A stretch of 11,797 bases of DNA, from positions 1-11,797 of the forward strand of contig CAZXBG010000123.1 of the NCBI GenBank assembly GCA_964638865.1, in the 5' to 3' direction. This document shows positions 1-6,535 of this stretch, in pieces. The DNA is from UBA7236 sp964638865. Lineage in GTDB: Bacteria > Bacteroidota > Bacteroidia > Chitinophagales > BACL12. The position numbers and the translations under genes were made by a program. A model generated the notes under the pieces. The model saw only the letters and a list, made by a program, of their open reading frames with translations, searched no databases and had not been told where the DNA came from. Each line of letters starts with the position of its first letter. Positions within the stretch are counted from its first letter, which is position 1.

Positions 1-36
1 CATTACTCATTCCTCATTCCTCATAACTCATTCCTC
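1..36. repeat. Low-complexity CATTCCTC-type direct repeats
   Basis: The first 36 bases are made almost entirely of short direct repeats of CATTCCTC and the variants CATTACTC and CATAACTC. They lie just upstream of the terminator at 63-93, so they probably form the 3' untranslated end of a plus-strand gene off the left edge, or a dispersed simple repeat. A CTCTGCG-like piece follows at about 45-52 and recalls the large arrays further right. No function can be read from this stretch. Confidence 0.5.
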
Positions 37-62
37 GCCATCCGTCTCTGCGCATTGCAAAT

Positions 63-93
63 GACCGATACTTTTCCATGGTATCGGTCTTTT
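63..93 (+). terminator. Rho-independent terminator of an upstream gene
   Basis: A perfect 9-bp stem, GACCGATAC (63-71) pairing with GTATCGGTC (81-89), encloses a 9-nt loop and runs straight into TTTTATTTT. No reading frame precedes it in the window, so it should end a plus-strand transcript that starts left of the window. Confidence 0.75.
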
Positions 94-96
94 ATT

Positions 97-126
97 TTGA
101 TAATAAAAATAAACGATGTAAATTTA
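97..126 (+). promoter_or_regulatory. Putative Bacteroidota promoter of the propeller gene
   Basis: TTG at 97-99 is followed after 19 nt by TAAATTTA at 119-126. This matches the Bacteroidota sigma-A pattern (TTG at -33, TAnnTTTG at -7) except for the last base. Transcription would start near 130-133, about 15 nt before the ATG at 146. The TTG lies just behind the T-tract of the preceding terminator, so the new unit starts directly after the old one ends. Chance matches are common in AT-rich DNA. Confidence 0.45.
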
Positions 127-145
127 TATCCTCAATTTTAAAAAA

Positions 146-2665
146 ATGAAAAGATATTTTCTCCTTATTTTAATGTTAGCTACTGCATTTTTACTTTATC
201 AGTATAAATATTTATCACCCGCGGAAGAAATTGTTGTTGAAAAAAATGAAGAACAAAGTATCGACGATTGGCTCTATCAACAAAAAGCATTTCCCTACGA
301 TAAAACCGATAGAGTTGCGCAGCGCAAAGCTGTTCAATCTGCACTGGCACAAAAATTAAAAAATAAAAATGCCAAAACAGCCGATATTGAAGACTGGAAT
401 TTTATCGGACCGGTAACTATTGGAGGAAGAATTTTAGATATCGATTGTCCTGCCGGAAATGATAATACAATTTATGTTGGGACAGCATCAGGTGGCGTTT
501 TAAAATCATATAACCGCGGTGCAACCTGGGCTAATATTTTTGATGATAATCCAACGTTGTCCATTGGGGATATTGTTATAGATAAAGTGGATACAAATAT
601 TATTTATGTTGGTACGGGTGAACCCGGAAATGGAACAGGTTCTGTTACCTATGACGGAAATGGGATTTATAAATCGACAAATGGCGGAAGCACCTGGACA
701 AATATCGGTTTAACAGAAGGAGGAAATACAGGAAGGATAATTATTCATCCCGATAATAATCAGATATTATTTGCAGCGATGCTTGGCGACCTATTTGAAA
801 ATTCATCGGAACGCGGAATTTATCGCACAGAAAATGGTGGTGCTACCTGGGAAAAAGTTTTGTATGTAAATGATTCAACAGGTGGAATTGATGTATGTAT
901 AAATCCTGATGATCCGAATATTGTGTATGCTTCAACATGGGAGCGTGTGCGCCGGCATAACAGAAAAGATTATTCCGGAAACGGAAGCAGAATATATAAA
1001 AGTGAAGATGGTGGCGATAATTGGACCATGTTAACAAATGGATTGCCGTTAGAACCACTTGCAAAAATTACACTTACAATTGCACCTTCAAATCCTAATA
1101 TATTATATGCATCCATTGTTGATCCTGCAGAAACTTTAAAAGACATTTATAAAACTTTGGATGGAGGTGATAGTTGGGTAGCATTAAATTGCGCCGATGA
1201 AGTTGCAACCTCCGCACAGGATACCTGGTTCGGCGGAATGCGCATTAGTCCGAGTGATGCAAATAAAGTGTATTGGATAGGATTTACCTGCTCGCGTTCC
1301 AATAATGGAGGAAATACCTGGACTGGAATGGCAACCTCTGCACACGTTGATTGTCATGCATTATATATATCGCCAACAAATGAAAATTATAAGATAATGG
1401 GTTCAGATGGCGGATTATATTTCACCGAAAATGATTTTACAACCTTCACAACGGAACAAAATATTCCCGTTACTCAATTATATACTCTTGATGTATTTCC
1501 GGGAGATACCAGTTTGTTAATTGGCGGAGCTCAAGACAACGGAAGTTTTATCAAAAATACATCAGGCGATTGGTATTATGTAAATGGTGGCGATGGCGTA
1601 AGCACAAAATTTTTACCTATCAATGAAAATTCCTATTATGCAAATATTCAATACGGAAATTATTATGGTGTTGTTGATGGCGATGAAAAATCTTTTTTTG
1701 GGTATGATTGGGGCGACCGGCATAACTGGAGAAGTCCACTCGAATTAAATCCTATAAATGCCTCAACAATTTATATTGGTGGAAGTAAAATACAGAGAAC
1801 AACAAATTACGGAGATAATTTTGAAACAATAAGTGATGATCTTTCTAATGGGAGTACAGGAACGGGATTAACTTTTGGAAGTATTTTCACTATTCACAAT
1901 GCAGCTGCAGATACTAATTATATATATGTTGGAACAGATGATGCAAATGTTTGGAGAAGTAAAGATTACGGCGACAGCTGGCAATTAATTACGGATGGTT
2001 TGCCTTATCGATATTGTATGAGCATAGAAACCGATCCTAATGATGCAGAAATTGTGTATGTTACCTTTAGCGGTTTCCGTTGGGCAGATGATGCTGCGCA
2101 TGTTTATAAATCGACAAATGCCGGCGACAGTTGGATCGATATTTCCGGTGATCTTCCAGATATTCCTGTAAATGATATTGTAATAGGACAATTAAATGAG
2201 GATACCACTTCATTAATGATAGCAACAGATGTTGGATGTTATTATTCGTATAACGATGGTATTAATTGGAATTTTTTGGGATCCTCTATGCCGGTAGTTT
2301 CCATTTATGAAATTTATTACGATCAGGAATCCAATACTCTGTTTGCCGGAACCTACGGACGTGGAGCGTGGAAAATTCAAATGCCAAGAGCAGAACCTCC
2401 AAATGTTTCGGTAAATGAAACATTGGAATTAAATATTAATATTTCACCAAATCCGGTTACCGATATTATTAATATCTCCACCAATCAAAATATTATTAAC
2501 GCAACCATAAATTTGTATAATGTTTTGGGAGATATTATATTCAGCTCCGATAATAATTCCGGAAATAAATTCAACATTCCATCAAACAATTTAGCAACCG
2601 GAAATTATTTTGTAGAATTGAAAATAGGAGAGAAGCGGGTTGTTAAAAAATTGGTGAAGATGTAA
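146..2665 (+). CDS. Secreted Asp-box beta-propeller protein with T9SS sorting domain
   Basis: The 839-residue product starts with a basic MKRY and a hydrophobic run (about residues 4-19), a signal peptide or anchor. Residues 85-745 form a sortilin/glycosyl-hydrolase-like propeller region. At least nine Asp-box motifs (S/T-x-D/N-x-G-x-x-W) are visible, for example SYNRGATW (121-128), STNGGSTW (177-184), TENGGATW (228-235), SEDGGDNW (286-293), TLDGGDSW (337-344), SNNGGNTW (385-392), SKDYGDSW (605-612), STNAGDSW (656-663) and SYNDGINW (701-708). GTYGRGAWKI (735-744) closes the propeller, as is common in this family. Residues 763-839 are a type A T9SS C-terminal domain: ISPNPVTDIINI early, TGNYFVELKIGEKRVVKKLV at the end. 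The protein should cross the outer membrane by T9SS and be released or anchored on the surface. Asp boxes are structural and do not prove hydrolase activity, so substrate and role are unknown. It is probably monocistronic. Confidence 0.9.
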   Translation: MKRYFLLILMLATAFLLYQYKYLSPAEEIVVEKNEEQSIDDWLYQQKAFPYDKTDRVAQRKAVQSALAQKLKNKNAKTADIEDWNFIGPVTIGGRILDIDCPAGNDNTIYVGTASGGVLKSYNRGATWANIFDDNPTLSIGDIVIDKVDTNIIYVGTGEPGNGTGSVTYDGNGIYKSTNGGSTWTNIGLTEGGNTGRIIIHPDNNQILFAAMLGDLFENSSERGIYRTENGGATWEKVLYVNDSTGGIDVCINPDDPNIVYASTWERVRRHNRKDYSGNGSRIYKSEDGGDNWTMLTNGLPLEPLAKITLTIAPSNPNILYASIVDPAETLKDIYKTLDGGDSWVALNCADEVATSAQDTWFGGMRISPSDANKVYWIGFTCSRSNNGGNTWTGMATSAHVDCHALYISPTNENYKIMGSDGGLYFTENDFTTFTTEQNIPVTQLYTLDVFPGDTSLLIGGAQDNGSFIKNTSGDWYYVNGGDGVSTKFLPINENSYYANIQYGNYYGVVDGDEKSFFGYDWGDRHNWRSPLELNPINASTIYIGGSKIQRTTNYGDNFETISDDLSNGSTGTGLTFGSIFTIHNAAADTNYIYVGTDDANVWRSKDYGDSWQLITDGLPYRYCMSIETDPNDAEIVYVTFSGFRWADDAAHVYKSTNAGDSWIDISGDLPDIPVNDIVIGQLNEDTTSLMIATDVGCYYSYNDGINWNFLGSSMPVVSIYEIYYDQESNTLFAGTYGRGAWKIQMPRAEPPNVSVNETLELNINISPNPVTDIINISTNQNIINATINLYNVLGDIIFSSDNNSGNKFNIPSNNLATGNYFVELKIGEKRVVKKLVKM

Positions 2666-2687
2666 TAATTCATGCGGTATACAAGCC

Positions 2688-2712
2688 GTGGTTGGTGTTT
2701 TTCACCAACCAC
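2688..2712. repeat. Palindromic hairpin, copy 1 (T5 loop on + strand)
   Basis: GTGGTTGGTG (2688-2697) and CACCAACCAC (2703-2712) form a perfect 10-bp stem around TTTTT. A near-identical hairpin lies inverted at 4112-4136. No T-tract follows, so it is a poor intrinsic terminator alone. It may stabilise the 3' end of the propeller mRNA or belong to a dispersed palindromic repeat family. Confidence 0.7.
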
Positions 2713-2722
2713 CATTGTAGAT

Positions 2723-2750
2723 AAAAGCCCTCAAATGTTAGGGCTTTTAA
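2723..2750. terminator. Bidirectional terminator between convergent genes
   Basis: AAAAGCCCT (2723-2731) pairs with AGGGCTTTT (2740-2748) around an 8-nt loop. The stem has a U-rich 3' side on both strands, so it can end transcripts from the propeller gene (stop at 2663-2665) and from the convergent SUMF1 lipoprotein gene, whose stop is at 2757-2759. Confidence 0.8.
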
Positions 2751-2756
2751 TTGCGT

Positions 2757-4025
2757 TTATTTTACAAAGATAAATTTAACAGTATGATAAACGTGTTTTT
2801 CTTCGTCCTTCTTACTCCGCTCAAATGTAAAAAAAGCTATATCTCCTTGTTCTACAAAAGGTAAATTTGCTAAAAACATTTCCGGCAAATTATTGGTCTT
2901 GATCGGCACTGAAATTATGCTCCCATTGGCAGCACTAAAAATTACCTCATAGTAGAGTAAGGAATCAATGGATTTGAGATCGAATATATCTGTTAAATAC
3001 CTTACCTTTTTAATTTCTTCAATTGATACATAATAAAGTTTTTGTAAGGTATCAGAAAATAAGGAATCAATGTTAATTTTAAGTAATTGTGCTGCAGGGT
3101 ATACAGTTTTATCAATAGTGGAATTCGGAATATATTTTTGCGCTGTTAGCAGTTCCATCGGTTTTATTCGGGTATCATTTTCCATAACTTCGCAAACACA
3201 TCTAAATCCTATCCAGGCTTTAGGTTCAGAGTATGGGATATCAATTATTATTCTGCTGCTGTCAAGATAGTGGTAATAACTTCCACCTTTAGCAATTCCA
3301 TCCTCCTGCACAAGTTCCGCAACATTGCCTATCATATTAAAAAGTCCATAACGGTTTTGTTTCCCTTCATAAATTTTAATCGGAAGTATAGTTTTGAATA
3401 TACGCTTAATAGCATTAGATGATTTGATGGTGGCCATTTCTTTAGTAAAAATAAAATTATCTTTTCCATCCGTTAAACTCTCATAGCCAAATGTTTCTGA
3501 TGTTAAGGAATCACCTGCAAGAGCTGCATATTCCCATTCTTCCTTGGTTGGAAGCCTGTAAAAAAATTTTATTGGAAAGTGATATAAAGTATCATAGCCA
3601 TCGTATTTAATTTTCTCCTTTTGTGTATAAACCATCTGATTAACCACAAAACTCCTCCATTTACAAAATGCTTCTGCTTGCTGGTTCGTAACTCCTACAA
3701 CAGGCAGATTTTGGTAGGTAGGATGCCATAAATAATATTCTGCGTATGGTTGAAAAAATTCATACATTTCGCGCCAAACTAAAACATCCGGCATTGCATT
3801 TTTATAAATAACGGAATCTTTAGCATATTCTTTTGATAACCAGTATAGGTATTCCTTGTATTGCAGATTTGAAATTTCAGCGACATCAATTTGTAAATTA
3901 TCTCTAAGCCACTTGCAATTTGGTGCATATAAAAAATCTTTCGGTTGTTCACGCACAATATCAAATTTTGGCGAACAGGAAAGCAATGAAACAATAAAAC
4001 CTAAAATAAGGATTAATTTATTCAT
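2757..4025 (-). CDS. Lipoprotein with a SUMF1/formylglycine-generating-enzyme fold, probably non-catalytic
   Basis: The 422-residue product opens with a lipoprotein signal: hydrophobic core at residues 4-15 and lipobox LLSC with Cys17 as the likely lipidated residue. The SUMF1 (FGE-sulfatase) fold spans about residues 45-280. Visible family motifs are IDVAEISNLQYKEYL (46-60), YRLPTKEEWEYAA (156-168), YGLFNMIGNVAEL (226-238), KGGSYY (246-251) and GFRCVCEV (273-280). In true formylglycine-generating enzymes the segment after the GGSY motif carries two copper-binding cysteines. Here that segment (YHYLDSSR) has none, so catalysis is unlikely. Gliding/T9SS lipoproteins GldJ and GldK also use this fold, but similarity is too general to assign either name. 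Residues 285-422 are an extension with no motif I recognise. The gene is alone between a shared terminator and a pair of inverted hairpins. Confidence 0.85.
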   Translation of the reverse strand: MNKLILILGFIVSLLSCSPKFDIVREQPKDFLYAPNCKWLRDNLQIDVAEISNLQYKEYLYWLSKEYAKDSVIYKNAMPDVLVWREMYEFFQPYAEYYLWHPTYQNLPVVGVTNQQAEAFCKWRSFVVNQMVYTQKEKIKYDGYDTLYHFPIKFFYRLPTKEEWEYAALAGDSLTSETFGYESLTDGKDNFIFTKEMATIKSSNAIKRIFKTILPIKIYEGKQNRYGLFNMIGNVAELVQEDGIAKGGSYYHYLDSSRIIIDIPYSEPKAWIGFRCVCEVMENDTRIKPMELLTAQKYIPNSTIDKTVYPAAQLLKINIDSLFSDTLQKLYYVSIEEIKKVRYLTDIFDLKSIDSLLYYEVIFSAANGSIISVPIKTNNLPEMFLANLPFVEQGDIAFFTFERSKKDEEKHVYHTVKFIFVK

Positions 4026-4042
4026 AAAGGGACCAATTACAG

Positions 4043-4050
4043 TAAATTTA
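4043..4050 (-). promoter_or_regulatory. Possible -7 box of the SUMF1 lipoprotein gene
   Basis: TAAATTTA lies 17 nt upstream of the ATG at 4023-4025 and is identical to the -7 box proposed for the propeller gene. It is self-complementary, so strand is set only by position. No TTG occurs at the expected -33 distance, which keeps this weak. Confidence 0.25.
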
Positions 4051-4111
4051 GTTCTTTTTTAGATTACCTATTTTTTGATTTCGCGTCGGGATAATTATTG
4101 ACCTCCGAGGT

Positions 4112-4136
4112 GCGGTTGGTGAAAAACACCAACCGC
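4112..4136. repeat. Palindromic hairpin, copy 2 (T5 loop on - strand)
   Basis: GCGGTTGGTG (4112-4121) and CACCAACCGC (4127-4136) form a perfect 10-bp stem around AAAAA. Read on the minus strand it matches copy 1, including a GCC just before the stem. The only stem difference is a paired one: T-A in copy 1 is C-G here. It lies about 90 bp upstream of the SUMF1 lipoprotein gene and just before the tandem array. Confidence 0.7.
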
Positions 4137-4150
4137 GGCATACGAAAACA

Positions 4151-4920
4151 CAAAACACCTTTACGCGCTCTGCAACTCTGCGCCCTCTGCGGGAAACACC
4201 TCACTCTGCAAAATATAAAATAAAAAGAAAAAAATTAAAAACACAAAACACCTCTGCGCGCTCTGCACCTCTGCGTGAAACACCACACTCTACAAGCTAC
4301 AAAATATAAAATAAAAAGAAAAAAATAAAAAACACAAAACACCTCTGCGTACTCTGCACCTCTGCACCCTCTGCGGGAAACCCCTCAATCAATAAAATAT
4401 AAAATAAAAAGCAAAAAATAAAAAACGCAAACTACCTCTGCGCACTCTGCACCTCTGCGTGAAACACCACACTCTACAANNNNNNNNNNNNNNNNNNNNN
4501 NNNNNNNNNNNNNNNNNNNNNNNNNNNNNNNNNNNNNNNNNNNNNNNNNNNNNNNNNNNNNNNNNNNNNNNNNNNNNNNACGCAAACTACCTCTGCGCAC
4601 TCTGCACCTCTGCGTGAAACACCACACTCTACAATCAACAAAATATAAAGTAAAAAGCAAAAAATAAAAAACGCAAAACACCTCTCCGCGCTCTGCACCT
4701 CTGCACCCTCTGCGGGAAACCCCTCAATCAATAAAATATAAAATAAAAAGCAAAAAATAAAAAACGCAAACTACCTCTGCGCACTCTGCACCTCTGCGTG
4801 AAACACCACACTCTACAATCAACAAAATATAAAGTAAAAAGCAAAAAATAAAAAACGCAAAACACCTCTCCGCGCTCTGCGCCCTCTGCACCCTCTGCGG
4901 GAAACACCTCTGCGTGCTCC
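4151..4920. repeat. Tandem array of alternating 93-bp (A) and 91-bp (B) CTCTGC-rich units
   Basis: Units start at 4151 (A), 4244 (B), 4335 (A), 4428 (B, runs into the gap), 4583 (B), 4674 (A), 4767 (B) and 4858 (A, partial). Each has a GC-rich part of CTCTGCGC / CTCTGCACC / TCTGCG subrepeats and an AT-rich part around AAAATATAAAATAAAAAGC. A units carry TCTGCGGGAAACnCCTC; B units carry TCTGCGTGAAACACCACAC. The true repeat is thus a 184-bp dimer. The B copies at 4583 and 4767 are identical over 91 bp. The dimer length is not a multiple of three, so minus-strand open frames here change frame between dimers and are not genes. The array fills the space between the divergent SUMF1 lipoprotein and pyrR genes. 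Confidence 0.9.
4480..4579. other. Assembly gap (100 Ns)
   Basis: Exactly 100 Ns interrupt a B unit of the tandem array. The round number suggests a scaffolding placeholder. The flanking repeat register does not fit a true 100-bp gap, so the real array length is unknown. Confidence 0.95.
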
Positions 4921-4929
4921 ACATACACT

Positions 4930-4959
4930 TTGCCGTTTCCTTTTTTTACTCTACCTTTA
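4930..4959 (+). promoter_or_regulatory. Putative promoter of pyrR-pyrB
   Basis: TTG at 4930-4932 and TACCTTTA at 4952-4959 are separated by 19 nt, the same layout as upstream of the propeller gene. Transcription would begin at about 4963-4967, at or within a few bases of the GTG start of pyrR, leaving essentially no leader. The last repeat unit ends at about 4920, only 10 bp upstream of the -33 element. Confidence 0.5.
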
Positions 4960-4966
4960 CATTTTA

Positions 4967-5518
4967 GTGCAAAGCCGCATTATACTCGATAGCAAAAAAT
5001 TTCAGCTCACCATAGAGCGGCTCTGTCATCAATTAATCGAAAACCACAACGATTTTTCCAATACCTGTATCATAGGAGTGCAGCCCCGCGGCGTTTTTTT
5101 AGCTAAGCGCATTCGCAAAACACTCGAAGAACTCCTTCCCGGCATTACAATAAATTTCGGATTATTAGATGCCACCTTCTATCGCGACGACTTTCGTCAC
5201 CGCGAAAAACCGCTTTTAGCCGAAGAAACAGACATAGAATTTGTAGTAGATGGCAAAGAAGTAGTGCTCGTGGATGATGTTTTTTACACAGGGAGAACAA
5301 TTCGTTCAGCCCTCGACGCCCTGCTCGATTTCGGGCGACCAGCAAAAATAGAATTATTGGTTTTAATAGATAGAAGACTGAGCAGACATGTTCCCATAAC
5401 ACCCGATTATGTTGGTAAAACAATTGATGCCGTAACAAGCGAGAAAGTAAGAGTGGATTGGGATCACGACGGAAATGGAAGGGGAGATGCAGTCTGGATA
5501 GTTCCATCAAAAGAATAA
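4967..5518 (+). CDS. pyrR: PyrR, pyrimidine operon regulator / uracil phosphoribosyltransferase
   Basis: The 183-residue product has the usual PyrR length and fold (type I phosphoribosyltransferase). In many bacteria PyrR makes UMP from uracil and PRPP, and in Gram-positives it also binds pyr mRNA to cause attenuation. The PRPP-binding motif VVLVDDVFYTGRT is at 99-111. IGVQPRGVFLAKRI (36-49) and LIDRRLSRHVPITPDYVGKT (133-152) match conserved PyrR segments. The start is GTG: no in-frame ATG lies nearby, and the next residues (RIILDSKKFQLTIERL) align with the normal PyrR N-terminus, so a later start is unlikely. It is followed after 1 nt by pyrB, giving a tight operon. The putative promoter leaves almost no leader, so classic leader attenuation is not expected here. 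Whether this protein regulates RNA in Bacteroidota is an open question. Confidence 0.95.
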   Translation: MQSRIILDSKKFQLTIERLCHQLIENHNDFSNTCIIGVQPRGVFLAKRIRKTLEELLPGITINFGLLDATFYRDDFRHREKPLLAEETDIEFVVDGKEVVLVDDVFYTGRTIRSALDALLDFGRPAKIELLVLIDRRLSRHVPITPDYVGKTIDAVTSEKVRVDWDHDGNGRGDAVWIVPSKE

Positions 5519-5519
5519 T

Positions 5520-6470
5520 ATGAGTAACCTGAGCGTAAAACATCTTATTGCAATAAAAGATCTTCAACCGGAAGATGTTCAACTCATATTAAATACCGCA
5601 GATAATTTTAAAGAAGTATTAAATCGCCCGATTAAACGCGTTCCTACTTTAAGAGATATTACCATTGCAAATATATTTTTCGAAAATAGCACACGCACCA
5701 GAATTTCTTTCGAACTCGCAGAAAAAAGATTAAGTGCAGATATTATTAATTTTTCCTCCTCAAGCTCCTCTGTAAAAAAAGGAGAAACGTTAATTGATAC
5801 GGTAAATAACATCCTCGCCATGAAAGTAGATATGGTGGTAATGCGGCACCAAAGTCCGGGTGCACCGGTTTTACTGAGCAAACACATTGATGCAACAATT
5901 ATTAACGCCGGCGATGGCACCCACGAACATCCTACACAGGCCTTGTTGGATGCATATAGTATGATGGAAAAACTCGGCGAAAAATCAGGAAAACGTTTAA
6001 ACGATTTAAAGGGGGTAAAGGTTGCAATTATTGGCGATATTTTGCACAGCAGGGTTGCAGGAAGCAATATTCACTGCCTTAAAATGTTGGGTGCAGAAGT
6101 TACACTTTGCGGACCACCAACGCTTATTCCAAAACATATTGCAAGTATGGGAGTAAATGTATCCTACAACCTGAAAGAAACTTTGGAATGGTGTGATGTT
6201 GCAAATATTTTGCGTATACAATTGGAGCGTCAGGATATTAAATTTTTCCCAAGTTTGAGAGAATACAGTTTATACTACGGAATAAATAAAGAATTACTAA
6301 ACGCTCTCAGCAAAGAAATCATCATAATGCACCCCGGACCGATAAATCGAGGTGTAGAAATAACCAGCGATGTTGCAGATAGCAAACAAAGTATAATTTT
6401 ACAACAGGTTGAAAATGGTGTGGCGATAAGAATGGCCGTGTTGTATTTGTTGGCAGGTAGATTGGATTAA
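5520..6470 (+). CDS. pyrB: Aspartate carbamoyltransferase catalytic subunit
   Basis: PyrB joins carbamoyl phosphate and L-aspartate into N-carbamoyl-L-aspartate, the committed step of pyrimidine synthesis, in the cytoplasm. The 316 residues match the usual catalytic-chain length. The carbamoyl-phosphate loop FENSTRTR is at 54-61, KKGET at 86-90 (the loop lent to the neighbouring subunit), Arg109 in VVMRH, THEHPTQALLDAY at 134-146, GDILHSR at 172-178, LRIQLER at 231-237 and MHPGPINRGVEI at 270-281. All expected active-site residues are present. The PGPINRGVEI form resembles Bacillus-type chains more than the HPLPR form of E. coli. The ATG begins 2 nt after the pyrR stop. No pyrI regulatory chain lies in the window. 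The TAA stop is followed directly by TAG. Confidence 0.97.
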   Translation: MSNLSVKHLIAIKDLQPEDVQLILNTADNFKEVLNRPIKRVPTLRDITIANIFFENSTRTRISFELAEKRLSADIINFSSSSSSVKKGETLIDTVNNILAMKVDMVVMRHQSPGAPVLLSKHIDATIINAGDGTHEHPTQALLDAYSMMEKLGEKSGKRLNDLKGVKVAIIGDILHSRVAGSNIHCLKMLGAEVTLCGPPTLIPKHIASMGVNVSYNLKETLEWCDVANILRIQLERQDIKFFPSLREYSLYYGINKELLNALSKEIIIMHPGPINRGVEITSDVADSKQSIILQQVENGVAIRMAVLYLLAGRLD

Positions 6471-6491
6471 TAGGAACAGTCTGTATTTTTA
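6462..6491 (+). promoter_or_regulatory. Putative promoter of the acyltransferase gene inside the pyrB end
   Basis: TTG at 6462-6464, within the last codons of pyrB, is followed after 19 nt by TATTTTTA at 6484-6491. The predicted transcription start is near 6495-6498, giving a leader of about 40 nt before the ATG at 6536. No terminator hairpin is visible between pyrB and this gene, so read-through from pyrRB is also possible. Confidence 0.4.
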
Positions 6492-6535
6492 GACCTCATT
6501 TATTTTAATTTGTAATATTACCAGCAGAAATTTCC

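Noticed and set aside
2757..4025. Active formylglycine-generating enzyme (sulfatase maturase)
   Set aside because: The catalytic cysteine pair after the GGSY motif is absent and no sulfatase gene lies nearby.
4385..4928. Several overlapping minus-strand open frames across the tandem array
   Set aside because: They are translations of repeat DNA, some through the N gap. The 91-bp unit and 184-bp dimer are not multiples of three, so the frame is not conserved, and no start signal or protein motif supports them.
4967..4970. PyrR-type leader attenuator upstream of pyrR
   Set aside because: No antiterminator/terminator pair is visible between the promoter and the GTG, and the upstream 770 bp are repeat array.
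6471..6500. Terminator hairpin after pyrB (GTCT / AGAC)
   Set aside because: The stem is only 4 bp and no T-tract follows.
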